Positions 37,666-49,487 of a DNA stretch of 64,000 nucleotides are shown in pieces. Every line of letters begins with the position of its first letter. Positions within the stretch are counted from its first letter, which is position 1. Below the pieces are notes generated by a model. The model saw only the letters and a program-made list of their open reading frames with translations, was not told the origin of the DNA and ran no database searches. Made by a program: the position numbers and the translations under genes. The DNA comes from Falciphora oryzae (taxonomy: Eukaryota > Ascomycota > Sordariomycetes > Magnaporthales > Magnaporthaceae), in assembly GCA_000733355.1 (NCBI GenBank), contig JNVV01000075.1:62001-126000 (forward strand), in the 5' to 3' direction.

Positions 37666-38891
37666 ATGCCTCGTCCAGCACCTCGAGGCCCCTCAGCCCC
37701 TGAAGACGCCCACCAAAACGGGGCTCACTCTCTAGACGACGCGAGGACAGCCGCCGAGCTGCATCTCCGCCATCTGGCAGACCGCCATGCACTAGGTGAG
37801 AGTTCCAGCCTCGACCTTGTGGGATTGTCCTCCCAATCATGCTGTCAACCACCCTGCTGCATGCACGCCATCCTCACTGACGACTTTGCTCCTACCCCCA
37901 CTGCAGAAGAACAGCCCGAGGACGACTTGGACACCACAGACGAGTACGACGACGACGACGGTGCGGACGGCGGCGAGATCCTCTCGGATGAGGACCCCCA
38001 ACACTGGGGAGAAAGGCAATCGCGGGGACGCCTCGCCGACGGGCTACAGCCCGAGGATATGATGGAAGGCGACCTTGATGTCGACATCCACGACGAAGAG
38101 GGCGCCCCGACTGAGGACTTTGAGTACGAGGAGATGGAGGACACCGCACCAATATTCGACCCCGCCGCCCTTGGCCTTAAGGAGATCAACAACCTGGCCC
38201 ACTTCAGCGTCAGCAGTCACAAGCCGGGGAACGGAGTGGCGGAACTGCTAAGCGACGACCTGGACAAGTATTGGCAGTAAGTCTGGGCTGCAGTAGAGGA
38301 AGAAAACCATTACCAACTCTAACATTACCGCCCCTGCTCCCAAGGTCCGACGGGCAACAACCCCACCTCCTCACGATACACTTCCTCCGCCGAGTCGAGA
38401 TCCGGGCGCTGCGCTTCTTTGTCGACCACACGCAGGACGAGTCGTACACGCCCATACGCATCCTCTGGCACGCCGGCACGGGCCATCACGACCTGATGCA
38501 GTTCGGCGAGCAGGTGCTGACCAGCCCGAGCGGGTGGCAGGAGGTCAAGATCGAGGGGCTCGGCGGCGGCGCCGACGGCAACTCGCTGTGCTGCTACATT
38601 GTGCAGATGCACGTCAAGGAGAACCACCAGAACGGCAAGGACACCCACATCCGCGGCATCAAGATCTACGCTCTCGACGAGAACGCGCCGCGGGCTGGCG
38701 GCCGCGGCGGCCTCGAGGGTGGCGAAGACGCGGCCGCTGAGGGACAGACCGCGAGCGCGGGCGGGCTGCTGGGTCTGCCGGCTCTGTCCGGATCAAGGCA
38801 GCCTGATGAATCACCAAGTGTGACGCCAGCTCGATACGACATTGGGGGCATGGCCCTGCCGGACTTTATGCGCGAGCCAGAAATTCGATAG
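37666..38891 (+). CDS. APC10: Anaphase-promoting complex subunit 10 (DOC domain)
   Basis: Three exons (37666-37795, 37907-38276 and 38345-38891) give 348 residues. Intron 1 (111 bp) is a multiple of three and has no in-frame stop, so an unspliced reading also stays open. Its GTGAGA donor, CTGAC branch and CAG acceptor support splicing. The N-terminal half is acidic. The DOC domain begins at G-L-K-E-I-N-N-L-A-H-F and contains K-P-G-N-G-V, S-D-D-L-D-K-Y-W-Q-S-D-G, D-E-S-Y-T-P and N-H-Q-N-G-K-D-T-H-I-R. The protein ends in I-R, the C-terminal dipeptide by which APC10 docks onto TPR subunits. APC10 is the substrate co-receptor of the APC/C ubiquitin ligase. Confidence 0.95.
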
Positions 38892-39901
38892 TTCTGCGCT
38901 TCAAGGAGACTGACGGCTGCCTTTTATCTTTACTTTTCCGGTTCTACATTCCGCGCCGGCATGATCAGGTTGTTGGGCGGCGTTGTGTACTGCTTCAATA
39001 TGTGATACCCAATAGGAACGGTGCAATGCATGTTTATCTAGTTCTTCTTGTTAGATTCGCCGTCTTCCGTGCTACTGTGTTCAAACTCGCGCATCCACTC
39101 AGTCCACCGTGGTTGTCTTAGATTGACATGGTTGTAAATCCGATACCATTTCTTGCTGGCCGTTCTGCGAAAACTTCCAACCCCTAGGGTTTCTAGCCAA
39201 CCCCATCAGCAAAGAAAACCAGGGAATGGCTATGAGGATATTCAAATGTCAATACTCTTGGTTACCGAGCGTGATGTTCTGGAAAGAAGAATGATGTTGC
39301 TGTGAATTACGAGGACGATGGTGTCGACTTGATCGTAGAAACGAATGATAGAAGCCAGCGCATAAATATTTAAAAATCCATGCTTCAACGCAACCCGCAA
39401 TAATCATGATGATTGCAGTGCAGATGGAAAGACAGATAATTTCCAAATCTAGTGAATGTATTTTCGCATCGGCCAAGGGGCTTGGGCGGTGGCAGCCGAG
39501 CACCTGAGGTTGCTTGATGTGACTGGTGATGACGTCGATTGTCGTTCAGGGGTTCCACCGCCTGCTGCAGGTGCATCGCGCCTCACTGCTGACGAGCAAC
39601 CAAATTACCCCGCCAATGCCTCCAGTTTGCATCCCTGCGGATCTTGAGAGCTGCAGAGGATTGGAATCAATCGGATGCGGCGGGATGCCATCGTCCCCAA
39701 CATGGACGCTACCAACACGGCCGTCTACCCGGTGCATCCTACCCTTGGAGCTCTAGGGCCGTGACCATTGCTACAGCAGCATCCATATCCTGGAGCATAC
39801 GTGCGATTGTGCATAGGGACGAATACACCGACATTACAAGCCTGATTCGACAATCTTACTTCTACCTTGTCGCCTGCTGCCACTTCGAGTAACTGCCCAC
39901 T
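38892..39901. other. Intergenic region, no gene recognised
   Basis: 1.0 kb of relatively AT-rich sequence between the APC10 stop and the next gene. Several near-random open frames are present and nothing can be supported as a gene. Confidence 0.5.
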
Positions 39902-41113
39902 ATGGCCGGAGCAGAGACAGTCATGGAGAGGGAACCACCCTGGTTCGTCACAGACCTCCAGAAGTTTCTGCAGTCGGGCAGCGATTTCAAGATCATGAGG
40001 CGGGTGGCATGTCATGCCACGCCCTGGGATTCTATGCAGCAGCTGCGGCCGGCGCTCGAAAGAGTAGAAAGTCCACCACACAGCGGCCATGCGGTGCAGG
40101 CGCCGGCACGGATCGTGGTGCTGGACTCGTCCTTCAACCCGCCGACCAAGGCGCACAAGTGGATGGCGATGGAGGGGGTGATGCACTACGGCTGGCATGG
40201 GACGCGGCTACTCCTGGTGCTGTCCATCAACAATGCCGACAAGGCGGCCAAGCCGGCACCGTTCGAGGAGCGGTGGGGCATGATGGGACAGCTGGCCCTG
40301 GACATGGCCAAGTGCTTCTCCGAGCAGCAGGTCCGGGCCTTTGGGCAAGGTCAGACAGGCGCCTGGCAATGGGCCGGCGACAAGTGGTCTCAGTTCGGCA
40401 TCGACATGGCGCTGACGACGCTCCCCTACTTCCACCAGAAAAGCGCGGCCCTGGCGCTGGCCGAGCGCGAGGCGTTTGCGCCCCGACCGAACTTGGACGC
40501 GGACCCGGACGCGTGCGCGGAGCAGGTGCTGCTGGTCGGCTACGACACGTGGATCCGCATCCTCGACCCCAAGTACTACGCGCCGGAGCCCATGGAAGAG
40601 GTGCTGGAGCCCATGTTCGAGCGGGCGCGGCTGCGGGTGACGCTGCGGGCGGACGCGTCCACCGTCGAGCTGTGGGAGCAGCGGAAGGCCGTGTCGGCCA
40701 TGCGGCTGGGCAGGGACGGCAGGCGCATACCGATCGAGTGGAGGAGGCGGGTCATGACGGTCGAATCGGGGAACACGGCCCTCGATGCCGAGATCGACAC
40801 CGTCAGCAGCACACTGGCGCGGACGGCGGCGGCACAGCAGGCCTGGGCTCTGCTCGCGACGCAGGTGCCGCTACCGGTGGCTCGTTGGATCCGCGACCGA
40901 GGATTGTACAGGGAGGATTATCGAGGATTGAACAGGGAGGAGGACCGAGAGTTGCACGGCGAGAACCCAGCGCTTCACGGCGAAGAGAGCCGAGCATCGC
41001 ACAGCGAGGAAAGCCCAGCATTGCACAGTGACGAGACTCCAGCATCGTACAGCGAGGAGAGTCGGGTATTGTTCAGCGAGGAGCCGCCAAGTTCGACGAC
41101 AGTGACTACGTAG
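39902..41113 (+). CDS. NMN-adenylyltransferase-like nucleotidyltransferase (POF1-like) with repeat tail
   Basis: Single exon, 403 residues. The nucleotide-binding motif is L-D-S-S-F-N-P-P-T-K-A-H (residues 74-85), with T-K-A-H in the place of the H-x-G-H signature. Further marks are V-G-Y-D-T-W-I-R-I-L-D-P-K-Y-Y and V-S-S-T-L-A-R, corresponding to the ISST-x-x-R motif. The domain ends V-P-x-P-V-A-R-W-I-R-D-R-G-L-Y. This matches the cytidylyltransferase fold of NMN adenylyltransferases and yeast Pof1-like proteins, which use ATP on nucleotide substrates. From residue 333 the protein turns into a tandem repeat of about eight residues rich in Ser, Glu, His and Leu. The sequence beyond the TAG at 41111-41113 is a further, in-frame copy of this tail. 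Confidence 0.82.
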   Translation: MAGAETVMEREPPWFVTDLQKFLQSGSDFKIMRRVACHATPWDSMQQLRPALERVESPPHSGHAVQAPARIVVLDSSFNPPTKAHKWMAMEGVMHYGWHGTRLLLVLSINNADKAAKPAPFEERWGMMGQLALDMAKCFSEQQVRAFGQGQTGAWQWAGDKWSQFGIDMALTTLPYFHQKSAALALAEREAFAPRPNLDADPDACAEQVLLVGYDTWIRILDPKYYAPEPMEEVLEPMFERARLRVTLRADASTVELWEQRKAVSAMRLGRDGRRIPIEWRRRVMTVESGNTALDAEIDTVSSTLARTAAAQQAWALLATQVPLPVARWIRDRGLYREDYRGLNREEDRELHGENPALHGEESRASHSEESPALHSDETPASYSEESRVLFSEEPPSSTTVTT

Positions 41114-41330
41114 GAGTGCCCACGCGATGAGGAGGACCAAGCATTGTGCAACGAAGAGGGCCACAGCGAGGAGAACCCAGCATTAGACACCGAGGAGAAC
41201 CGAGTGTTGCACAGCGAGAAGAATCGAGGATTGTCCAGCGAGGATGGCCAGGCATTGTACAGGGAGGAGAGTCGAGTATCGCTCAGCGAGGAGCCGCCAA
41301 GTTCGACGGCGGGGAGCACGTAGGAGTGCC
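40898..41330 (+). repeat. 24-bp minisatellite and 210-bp duplication at the end of the POF1-like gene
   Basis: Units of about 24 bp encode [R/P]-[A/G]-[L/S]-[H/Y]-[S/G]-E-E-[S/N]. The stretch around GAGCCGCCAAGTTCGACG occurs at 41081 and again at 41291, exactly 210 bp (70 codons) later. Both copies run into ACG-TAG. The second copy is open in the same frame as the gene. Confidence 0.85.
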
Positions 41331-44142
41331 CGCGCGACGAGGGTGCCGACCGCGAATACTTGCGTGCCGATACTTTTTTGGGGTGCCCGTGGGATGACGG
41401 CGAGGAGGTGTTGAGTGTCTGGGTACCGCGCATGCCAGCCGGCGTCGGCGATTCCTGAGGAATCCACCTTGCGATGCTCGACTGTGTCGTGCTAGCCACT
41501 GGCCTCGCGAACAAGGAAGAAAGGGAGGCTGACGTGCCGTCTTTCCGAAGCGAAGCGGGGAATACCGTTGTATGCATAGACAGACAGGAAAAGATAGGGG
41601 AAAATGTTCATCCTCCAGGCACGCACCCCTCGAAGATGATGTTGCCGCCTCGAGGCGCGTCCAGAGTGGGCTGCCCGCCCCGCCAGCGGAAAATTTTTGG
41701 CGGTCAGCAAGCGTTGCGGCAGAATGCAGCACGCACGGATGTAAAAATGTTTGCAGCTAGCACGGACCAGAATCGCGGCCGCACGGGCCACATTATCGCT
41801 GTATATAACAGCGCCCATCTGCCCGTCCATCTTGATTTCTTCTCTTCCTTTCTTCTTCATGTCGACAATACTTCAGAGAATCATTTCTATAGTATTTGTC
41901 CCACTTCTTTGTTTCCCAAAGAAGCTTCAGATCCCACCCTGGTTGATGACCACAAATCCTCGCCGCCCTCGAGTGAAAACTCCTTTTCTGCCCTCGCTCT
42001 GTCCGCAAGGATGGCGGAGAATGTGCGCCTTCGGGTGTCGTCTCTGTATAGAGGGCTGTGATGATCTCTATCCCGATCACTCAGGGTCTTGCCTTCGGGC
42101 GCCTGGGCGGGATGGGCGGCGATGGACGTCTGACAGGCTCTGATTTTCTCTCTCTTTTTCATTGTGCTCTTGGGCTTGCCCGGGGCGCGAAGAAGAAGCC
42201 CCACCACCACCATGCAACACAGCACGCTCAACCTCTGCGCGCGCCCTTCAGCATTGGAGTCTGGCCAGGCGCGGCTCTCCCCGTCTCCACTACCATCGCA
42301 CCAAAATTCGCAAGCACCTCCAGTTTGCCTCAGCCTCCCACGCTGTTGCCTTGTTCCCCCACGTCTTGGCGACCTTGCAGGTCGTGTCCGATGGTCGCCA
42401 ATATTTGCTTCGGTTCGGGATGGTCGAGGGCATTACTGCATCCATGGCCAGCGGGCATCACCAATATTCAACCACATGATTCCACGGCGCTGCGCTGTGC
42501 CATGACCTTCGCTGATATGCCCCTGTGGCACCACTGCTCTCTGCGTGTGTCGTGCTTCGAGGTACCCAAGCAGTCTTGTCCCGAACCTTGCTTTGGCGAT
42601 GCTCGGCGTGGGCTGTGCCTTTTCTTCGCCAGCCCTTCTCTGTTCTATTGGATCCCACCCCTCCTCGTATCTCCCAGGCCAGCGCAAAAGCGGAAGGTCC
42701 CCTAAGAAGAAGTGCATGTGCGTCGCCATCGCCGCGGTCGCCTCGAGGCCATCACACACTGCCCGCCCCATTGGGCAATCTGCCTCTGCTGTCGAGGTTG
42801 GTTCCCGGTTGCATCGCTTCCCGTCCTCCTCGGCCCGTTCTCGACCCTCGCCAACCTTCGGCGAGATTTTATTTTTGGTTTCTATTTTTCGCCTTGTCTC
42901 CCCTGCCCCGTCCATGGTTCACGGGGACACTTGTCTACAGGCGCACTAGGTATCACCAAGCGTGGGGATCCCCTGGCCTGGTCGCAACGAGCTTATCTGA
43001 TCTCCGAAGTGAAAGGAACCCAAGAGCCGTCACCGAAGCTTGTACCATGGAGTCTGACGTGATCGCCCGCCCGTCGTCAGCCCGGTCGAGTGTGGGAGGC
43101 GGGGCTCTGTTGAGAACGTCTTCCAAGCAGCCAGGCCTCGTCATGCTCGGCTGGCTTTGCCGAGATGCACGCTGCTATGCAGAGCCTCCTGGACAATGCC
43201 CATTGCTACCAGCCCATGCGATCTCCTCCTACCATCAGGAGACACTTATCATGACGACCTGCACGTACCTCGCTGGGCGGGTACCCGCGGCAAGGCCCTG
43301 CACATGTCGTAGCCAGTCCTGGCTGCCCGATACCGACCGGCCGGGCAGGGCCTCGTATCGTTCGCCTCTCCGGTGCCTGCAATGCGGCCCTGGGGATACG
43401 ACCTGGCAAATACCCTAGTGCAGGTCAACAGGCCTCACCCGATATCACCCAGCTTCGTGCTGCAAGAATACAATATTTCCTCAACACCTTCTTCAAGCCT
43501 TCGCTGCACTTGACCATCCCAGAATAGCATCGGAAGAGGTACCGTTCTCTTGCGAGCAGCGCCGAGCTCGAGCGAGCGGCTCCCTGAGCCGGCTTCCGGC
43601 CTGCTCTCGTGCGGCACACCGACATATTGCCTCGTGGCATGACCATGGCCCCATCGCCGACGAGCTGCGCTGTCCGCGCATCCCGTCGTGTCGCGCGGTG
43701 CGAGACCGCATAGGAGAGGCGGGCAGAGAAGTTGCATCACGAACCCTTCACCCCTGCAGCCATCGCCATCCGAAATCTTCTGCAGCCATGTCTCCCATGG
43801 TGCGCCAGACCAGGCGACCCCGCCCATGCCGGTATCACGCACCCGCCCAACCATGTGGGCGTCACCCGACTGTCGCATATGTCGTGTCTGGCAGCGAAGG
43901 CATGATGGGAGAGGAGGGGTTACAGGGCTAGGTGATGAGTGAGGCTCCTGGTCGACAGGCATGACAATCCTGATCGTCGAGGACGGACAGACATGAGCGA
44001 GAGCGGAATACGTGCACCATGAAACGTCTAGAGCTGTATAAATGCTGCACCGCCCTCACACCCCTGCCTCTTCCCGGACCCTCTAGCCTTCGCGTGTCGG
44101 CTTTGAGAGGAAAGCCAGCGCAAGCATCTACCCAAGCTCAAA
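41114..44142. other. Gene-poor region, no gene firmly recognised
   Basis: 3.0 kb. The first 216 bases continue the minisatellite described for the previous gene. A TATATAA site at 41802-41808 with a C/T-rich leader precedes an ATG at 41859, which opens a 94-codon frame of no known family. TATAAAT at 44037-44043 is about 100 bp before the protease pseudogene. The rest holds only overlapping random frames. Confidence 0.45.
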
Positions 44143-46638
44143 ATGCGTCTTTCCGTCGTCATCCTCTGCCTGCCGCTTCCTGGCGTTTTGGCTACCGAGC
44201 AGCGCCAGGAGAGGAAGGTTGCCTCGGAACAGGATGCAGTGCTACACGCCTCTAAAAAGTACATCCTCGAAGCACCGCCAGTGAGTGTTGTTTGGTTGTG
44301 TCGGACGCCCCGATGCCCTCCCTTTTTTTTTTCCCCCGGCCCATGCTTCTAACGGTGCTCCTGATAATGGCAGGGCTCAAACCTCGCAGAACTCAAGTCC
44401 AAAGTCGAGACTGGCGGTGGCAAGGTCCTCAAGACCTTTGATACGCCCGGAGTCTTCACGGGTCTGTCGGTCGAGGCGCCTGACGACAATGCCGACTCGC
44501 TCGAAGCGGTACCCGAGGTGGCGCGTGCCTAGCCCGTCGTCTGCGTCCACCTCGGGCCGCTGGAGCCAGTTGGGTTCAGCGACGATGCCGCCGTGGCCGA
44601 CTACTCGATCCACTCTCACACAGGCGTCGACAAGCTTCATAAAGAGGGCATCCTCGGCAAGGACGCCCGTGTTGCCGTTGTCGACACCGGGGTCGACTAC
44701 AAGCACCCAGCTGTAAGTCGGCCACCACCACTGAATGCATCCATCCTTCCACAATCGGTCTCCAAGTTTGTTGTTAAATGGCATCTAACGCCGTTTTCTT
44801 TGAGATAGCTGGGCGGCGATTTTGGGCCTGGATTCAAGATTGCTGGAGGCTATGATCTTGTAGGCGATGGAGGTGAGTTGGCATGCATGTGGCCACAATC
44901 CTAGCAGAAATGAGAGCTACCCGTGGTGTCTAATGCTGCGTCTTCTTCGACAGCTTGGCCCGGTGCTGGGCCCAAAGTGCCCGACCCGGACCCCTATGAC
45001 GCCTTTGGCCATGGGACACACGTGTCGGGAATCATCGCTGGGAAATCCGCGTGGTTCACGAGCGTTGCGCCCGAAGCCAGCCTCTACATGTACAAAGGTC
45101 TTCGCGGATCCGCAGGGCGGCGGCTACACCAACGAAGACACCCTGATCGACGCCTTTCTCATGGTCTTCCAGGACGGGGCCGACATCATCACCTGCAGCG
45201 TTGGTGGCCTGGGTGGTTTTTCTGACGGGCCCTGGGCCGTTGTCGCCTCGCGCCTCGTTGAGCAGGGTGTTGTTATCACCATTTCAGCCGCCAACGATGG
45301 CTATGGAGGCCCAGTCTTTTCCGGCTCAGGATCGTCTGGGAAAAACATGATTGCTGTAGCCTCGACGGACCCCAAGACAGTTGCGGCGGATCCGTTCAAA
45401 GCAACCTTTACTCTCGATGGCCAGTCCAACACCTCGGCGCTCGCATACGCCCCTGGGGTTTCCTGTGGACCGTCAAGGACTTGCCCGTTATCCCGGTAAG
45501 CTTCGGTACCACGGCCGAGGCCGAGGCCCGTGACCCGCTTCCGGTGACGACTCCTAATCTGTCCAAGGGCATCGCGCTCGTGCGGAAGGGCACGTGCGAC
45601 TTAGTGGTTCAACAGGCCAATCTGGAGGCCTTTGGGGCAAAACACATTCCCTTCTACAACAAGGAGCGGAGCTTCCTCCCACCCGGCAGGCTCCCGAGTC
45701 CCAACTCGGAGGTGGCCATGATCGAGGTCAAGGCGGGCGAGGCCATCATCGCCACGGTCAAGGCGGGCGGCAACGTCACGGCCGACTTCAGCTACCGCGG
45801 CGACTGGGCTGTGGGCGCGTACAGCCCGGCCGGCGGCATCCCTTCGTACTTTACAAGTTGTGGCACGCTTAATGAGCTCGAGCCCAAGCCCGACATCGCC
45901 GCACCGGGCGCCAATATCTACGCTCCGTACCTCGGTGGGGGATTTGCCGTGCTCTCGGGCACGTCGATGGCCTGCCCTTATGTCGCCGGCATAGCGGCAC
46001 TGTATATCAGCAAACACGGCGACCGATCCATCCACGGCCCCGGCATCGCTAAAAAGCTGACGGATCGGATCCGGGCCTCGGGTGGGGCGCTGCCCTGGCA
46101 CCTCTTCACACCGAGGGAGGCGCTCATAGACTACGGCTTCTGGGCGCCGGTGCCGCAGGTGGGCGGCGGGCAAATCGACGCGCTCAAGGTGCTCAAGTAC
46201 GACACGCAGCTCACGTTCGAACCCATCGCGCTCAACGACACGGCCCGTTTCAGCCGGCACCACAAGGTCGATATCACCAACTCGGGCGCGGGCCCCGTCA
46301 CGTACAAGTTCGCGCTGCAGCCGGCGGGCACATTCGACGCGCAGAGCCCCTCGCGCGAGGACTTCCTGGCGTACCTGTACGAGCTCACGCCGTACACGGG
46401 GGCCGGGTTCGACCTCAAGGGCCAGCTGCGCCGCAACATGTTCTCGGACACGACGCCGTTCTAGCGGGGCGGGCCGAACCGCGACGACATTGATATTTAC
46501 CACACGTACGACTTCAACCTCGACTGGTTGGTGCAGAGCTTCCCCAAGGTCTACGCCGAGCTCAAGTGGGCGACGCGGCAGGTGCGCTGGGACATATGGA
46601 AGACGCCCGAGATCACGATTCTGCCGTACAAGGTCTGA
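44143..46638 (+). pseudogene. Secreted subtilisin-like serine protease (S8, PA-insert type), disabled
   Basis: A signal peptide (MRLSVVILCLPLPGVLA) and prosegment are followed by a catalytic domain in which the Asp (44683-44685, V-V-D-T-G-V), His (45010-45012, G-H-G-T-H) and Ser (45964-45966, G-T-S-M-A) codons all survive. A protease-associated-type insert lies between His and Ser. Introns at 44281-44373, 44713-44808 and 44873-44953 are intact. Four lesions are visible: a TAG at 44530-44532, a one-base frame change at about 45094-45097, another at about 45455-45462, and a TAG at 46462-46464 followed by 58 more homologous codons to the TGA at 46638. The C-terminal beta domain also looks shortened near 46380-46420. 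The family is extracellular and digests protein for nutrition. Confidence 0.85.
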
Positions 46639-47773
46639 GGTAGGTGGAAGCGCAAGTGGCTGCAGGGGGTGTCAATAGACGGGGGACCATTGGCTCGGCA
46701 AGATTTGTTTGTTGTTGCAGGTGTCACGTTACCTGGTGTGTCCCTGTGCTGTAGTCGGGGTCTGGATAAATCGATTGCGAGTCCACGTTGGCATGGTTCA
46801 CCACTCCCAGTCTCGATGCCAGAAGACTTTTGGCAGTGATGTCGTTGATTGAGCCATGGATGAAGCTTGTAGAGCGGGCGGAAGCGTCCCAGACATTTGA
46901 TGATTTCGCCCTGGACGGAGCAGACGGATACGAAATTGACCTGAGCTGGCGGGTGGTGCTAGCGCGACAGGCTGGGATGGAAAAAATCGGCGACGCGTGC
47001 GACGGCGCGCGAGCCAGCACAGCGCATGCGCTTGGACTATTTTAGCGGCCACAGCTGCACGCAGGAGCTGAGAATTGAGCAAGGTGCTGCGGCGCCGCTC
47101 ACCTTGATATGTGATATTTTGCCGAATCGTCAGATTCCACGCTGTCAATCCCCGTCCCAGCCTCCAGCAGGTCCAGCCACCCAATCAATCCGACGAGAAA
47201 GGCTGACGCTGTGCTTCGCAAGAAAATCTCGTCTGGTTGCCGTCATTTCCATTCCATTTTCCTTGCCTGCCCCTCCCCTCCTTTTCCCATTCCCCGCCTC
47301 TTGTTTCCGTCCAAAGTCAGCCCACGGTTTCTGTGCGTCTGACAGGAAAATAAGAGGGAAAATAAACCAAAATAAAAGAAAGAGCACGATAATCCAACAC
47401 GCGCCAGTCAGTCTTCAATCGGTGAACAGCTGTGCCGTGCCTGCCGCCTCAATCAATCTCATCCTGCGGGGCGCGTGCCTACCCCATCTGGCCAGCAACA
47501 GGGACCAGACCATCTGAGGGAGCACCCCATTTCCCCAACTTCGCCCCGCCAGCATCCCGAAGAGCTCGCAGCTGGTGGACCAGGCAGCCTTGCCAGCGCG
47601 TCTGGCCCACTCCACCTTTTGGCTGCCCACCCAACCGACAAACAACCTGTGCAGCGAGTCCATCTCCGACTTGCCTGCTAACTCTCGACGGGTTCCATGA
47701 CACGCCCACATAGCCCGCCACTGCTCTCTAGGTGAGGAGGTAGGCCGGTCGGGATAGCCGCCGACAGAAGACG
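46639..47773. other. Intergenic region, no gene recognised
   Basis: 1.1 kb between the protease pseudogene and the F-box gene. It contains the upstream region of the latter. Nothing else was recognised. Confidence 0.5.
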
Positions 47774-49487
47774 ATGGACCCGGCTCTGCACCTGCAGCAG
47801 CGCATCGCCCAGGGCCTAAGCGGCGTCTCCTTGTCGCTCCGCAGCTCCTTCAACTCGCTCGTCGGCGGCAGCACCGCCGCCGGAGCTGCTGGACAGGCCA
47901 ACAATGCGGCCAGCAACGCAAACGCCAACAACCACGCCGCGACCGCCGCCCCCTCGACCGTCACCCCCTCGATGACCACCGCTGCGACCCCTACAAACAG
48001 TAACACCAACGCACACACACACCCCGCCGCCACCGGCACCGGCGATGCGACCTCGAGCTCCACCACGGTGCACAACCCCACAGACGATGGCAGCGCCGAC
48101 AACCCCGTCACGACCATGAGCGCCGGCGCCGACGTTGATCTCGAGAAGGGCCAGCCCGAGCTGGAGCAGCTGCGTCACCGGCCCTCGTCGCAGGGAGGCC
48201 CCAGTATCGCCGCCGCCCCGGACCCCCACAGCCACGGCACGCCGGCCAACTCTGCCGCCACCAGCAGCCAAGGCCCGCCCGAAACCGAACACCAACGCCG
48301 GGCACACGAGCGGGGAGCCGAACGGCCCCACACAGACGAGGCGGAAGCAACAGCAGAAACGGGCGCAGTGGCGGAGACGGCAGCGCAGCAGCAGGAGAAG
48401 GAGGCCGCTATGGTGCTGCGGCAACGGCGACAGCAACGCGCGCCACTGACGCTACAAACGCTGCCGCCCGAAGTGCTGATGCTGGTGATCCACCGGCTCA
48501 ACTTTGGTGACATCGAGCGGCTGCGGCGGACGAGCCACTTCTTCCACGACTTCGCGGCGCCTCGCACGGTGCGCGCGCTCTTCGGGGCGGCCGAGCTGCG
48601 CCGCCTGCTGCTGAGCCACTGCGCGTCGTGCCTGGCCTACGACGAGGACAGGTCGGGCCTGCTACTGGCCAGCACCATGCACCGCGACTACCCGCTGTGC
48701 GCGCGCTGCGTCGACTGCGCCGTGGCCGCGCGCGACGAGCGCCTCGTCGTCGGCCGCAAGGTCACCATGGGCGACGGCGGCGGCGTCTGGGTCTGCCGCT
48801 GGTGCGGCTGGCCCGTCGTGACCGACGCCGCCCTCGGCCACGCCCAGTTCCACCGTGGCTGCTACGGCGCCTACAACGACACCCTGCTCTTCTTCTTCCT
48901 CCTCGGCTGGGTCCAGGTTGGGCTGGGCATCGTCGCCGCTGCCCTGGCCTGGAGGTACTTTCGCGACGAGATCTCCGTCTTCGCCCCGACTGTCACCTCC
49001 TTCATCCTGCTCTGGGTGTGCTTTTTCATGCTCATGTTCCGTGGGAACCGCGTCCGGACCTACCACTGGACCCTCTTGGTCGAGGCGCTTGTCCTCTGCC
49101 TCTGGGTCCTGCCCCTACACTATATCGCTTCTTTGTATGTGGTCGTACCCCACGACCAACTACCAAGGAGCACAATGGCGTGCTTGATCATATTTTTGCT
49201 CAATGGGTACGTCGCCCGCCCCCATTTTTTTCGTCATCTTTTTCCCCCATGGCGGGTTGGAGGCGCTCTCTTGCTAACCTCGCTTGTTCATTATCTACAG
49301 ATTGTTCCGACTGCTGAATGTCCTCGGCAACATTGTGCTCATGTGCGAGTACCAACGGACGAACCACTACTTGCCCAAACGCATGATACCGTTTTGGAGG
49401 CGCATCACGAACCCCCTCGCCGACGCCCTCATCTTCTGGACCTACCCGCAGTCCGTCGAACAAAAGTATCCTCCCCACTGGGGTTGA
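47774..49487 (+). CDS. F-box protein with C-terminal membrane segments
   Basis: Exons 47774-49206 and 49301-49487 over a 94-bp intron (GTACGT donor, CTAAC branch, CTACAG acceptor) give 539 residues. Residues 1-220 are low-complexity Ala/Thr/Asn/Gln-rich. The F-box starts at L-T-L-Q-T-L-P-P-E-V-L-M-L-V-I-H-R-L and continues to about residue 275. A Cys-rich segment follows (H-C-A-S-C, C-A-R-C-V-D-C, C-R-W-C-G-W) that could bind zinc. Three or four hydrophobic helices then follow between about residues 375 and 500. F-box proteins recruit substrates to SCF ubiquitin ligases. The membrane part suggests a membrane-bound adaptor, but no specific ortholog is recognised. Confidence 0.85.

Noticed and set aside
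40898..41330. Possible CRISPR-like array
   Set aside because: Repeats are contiguous, coding and eukaryotic; no unique spacers. It is a coding minisatellite.
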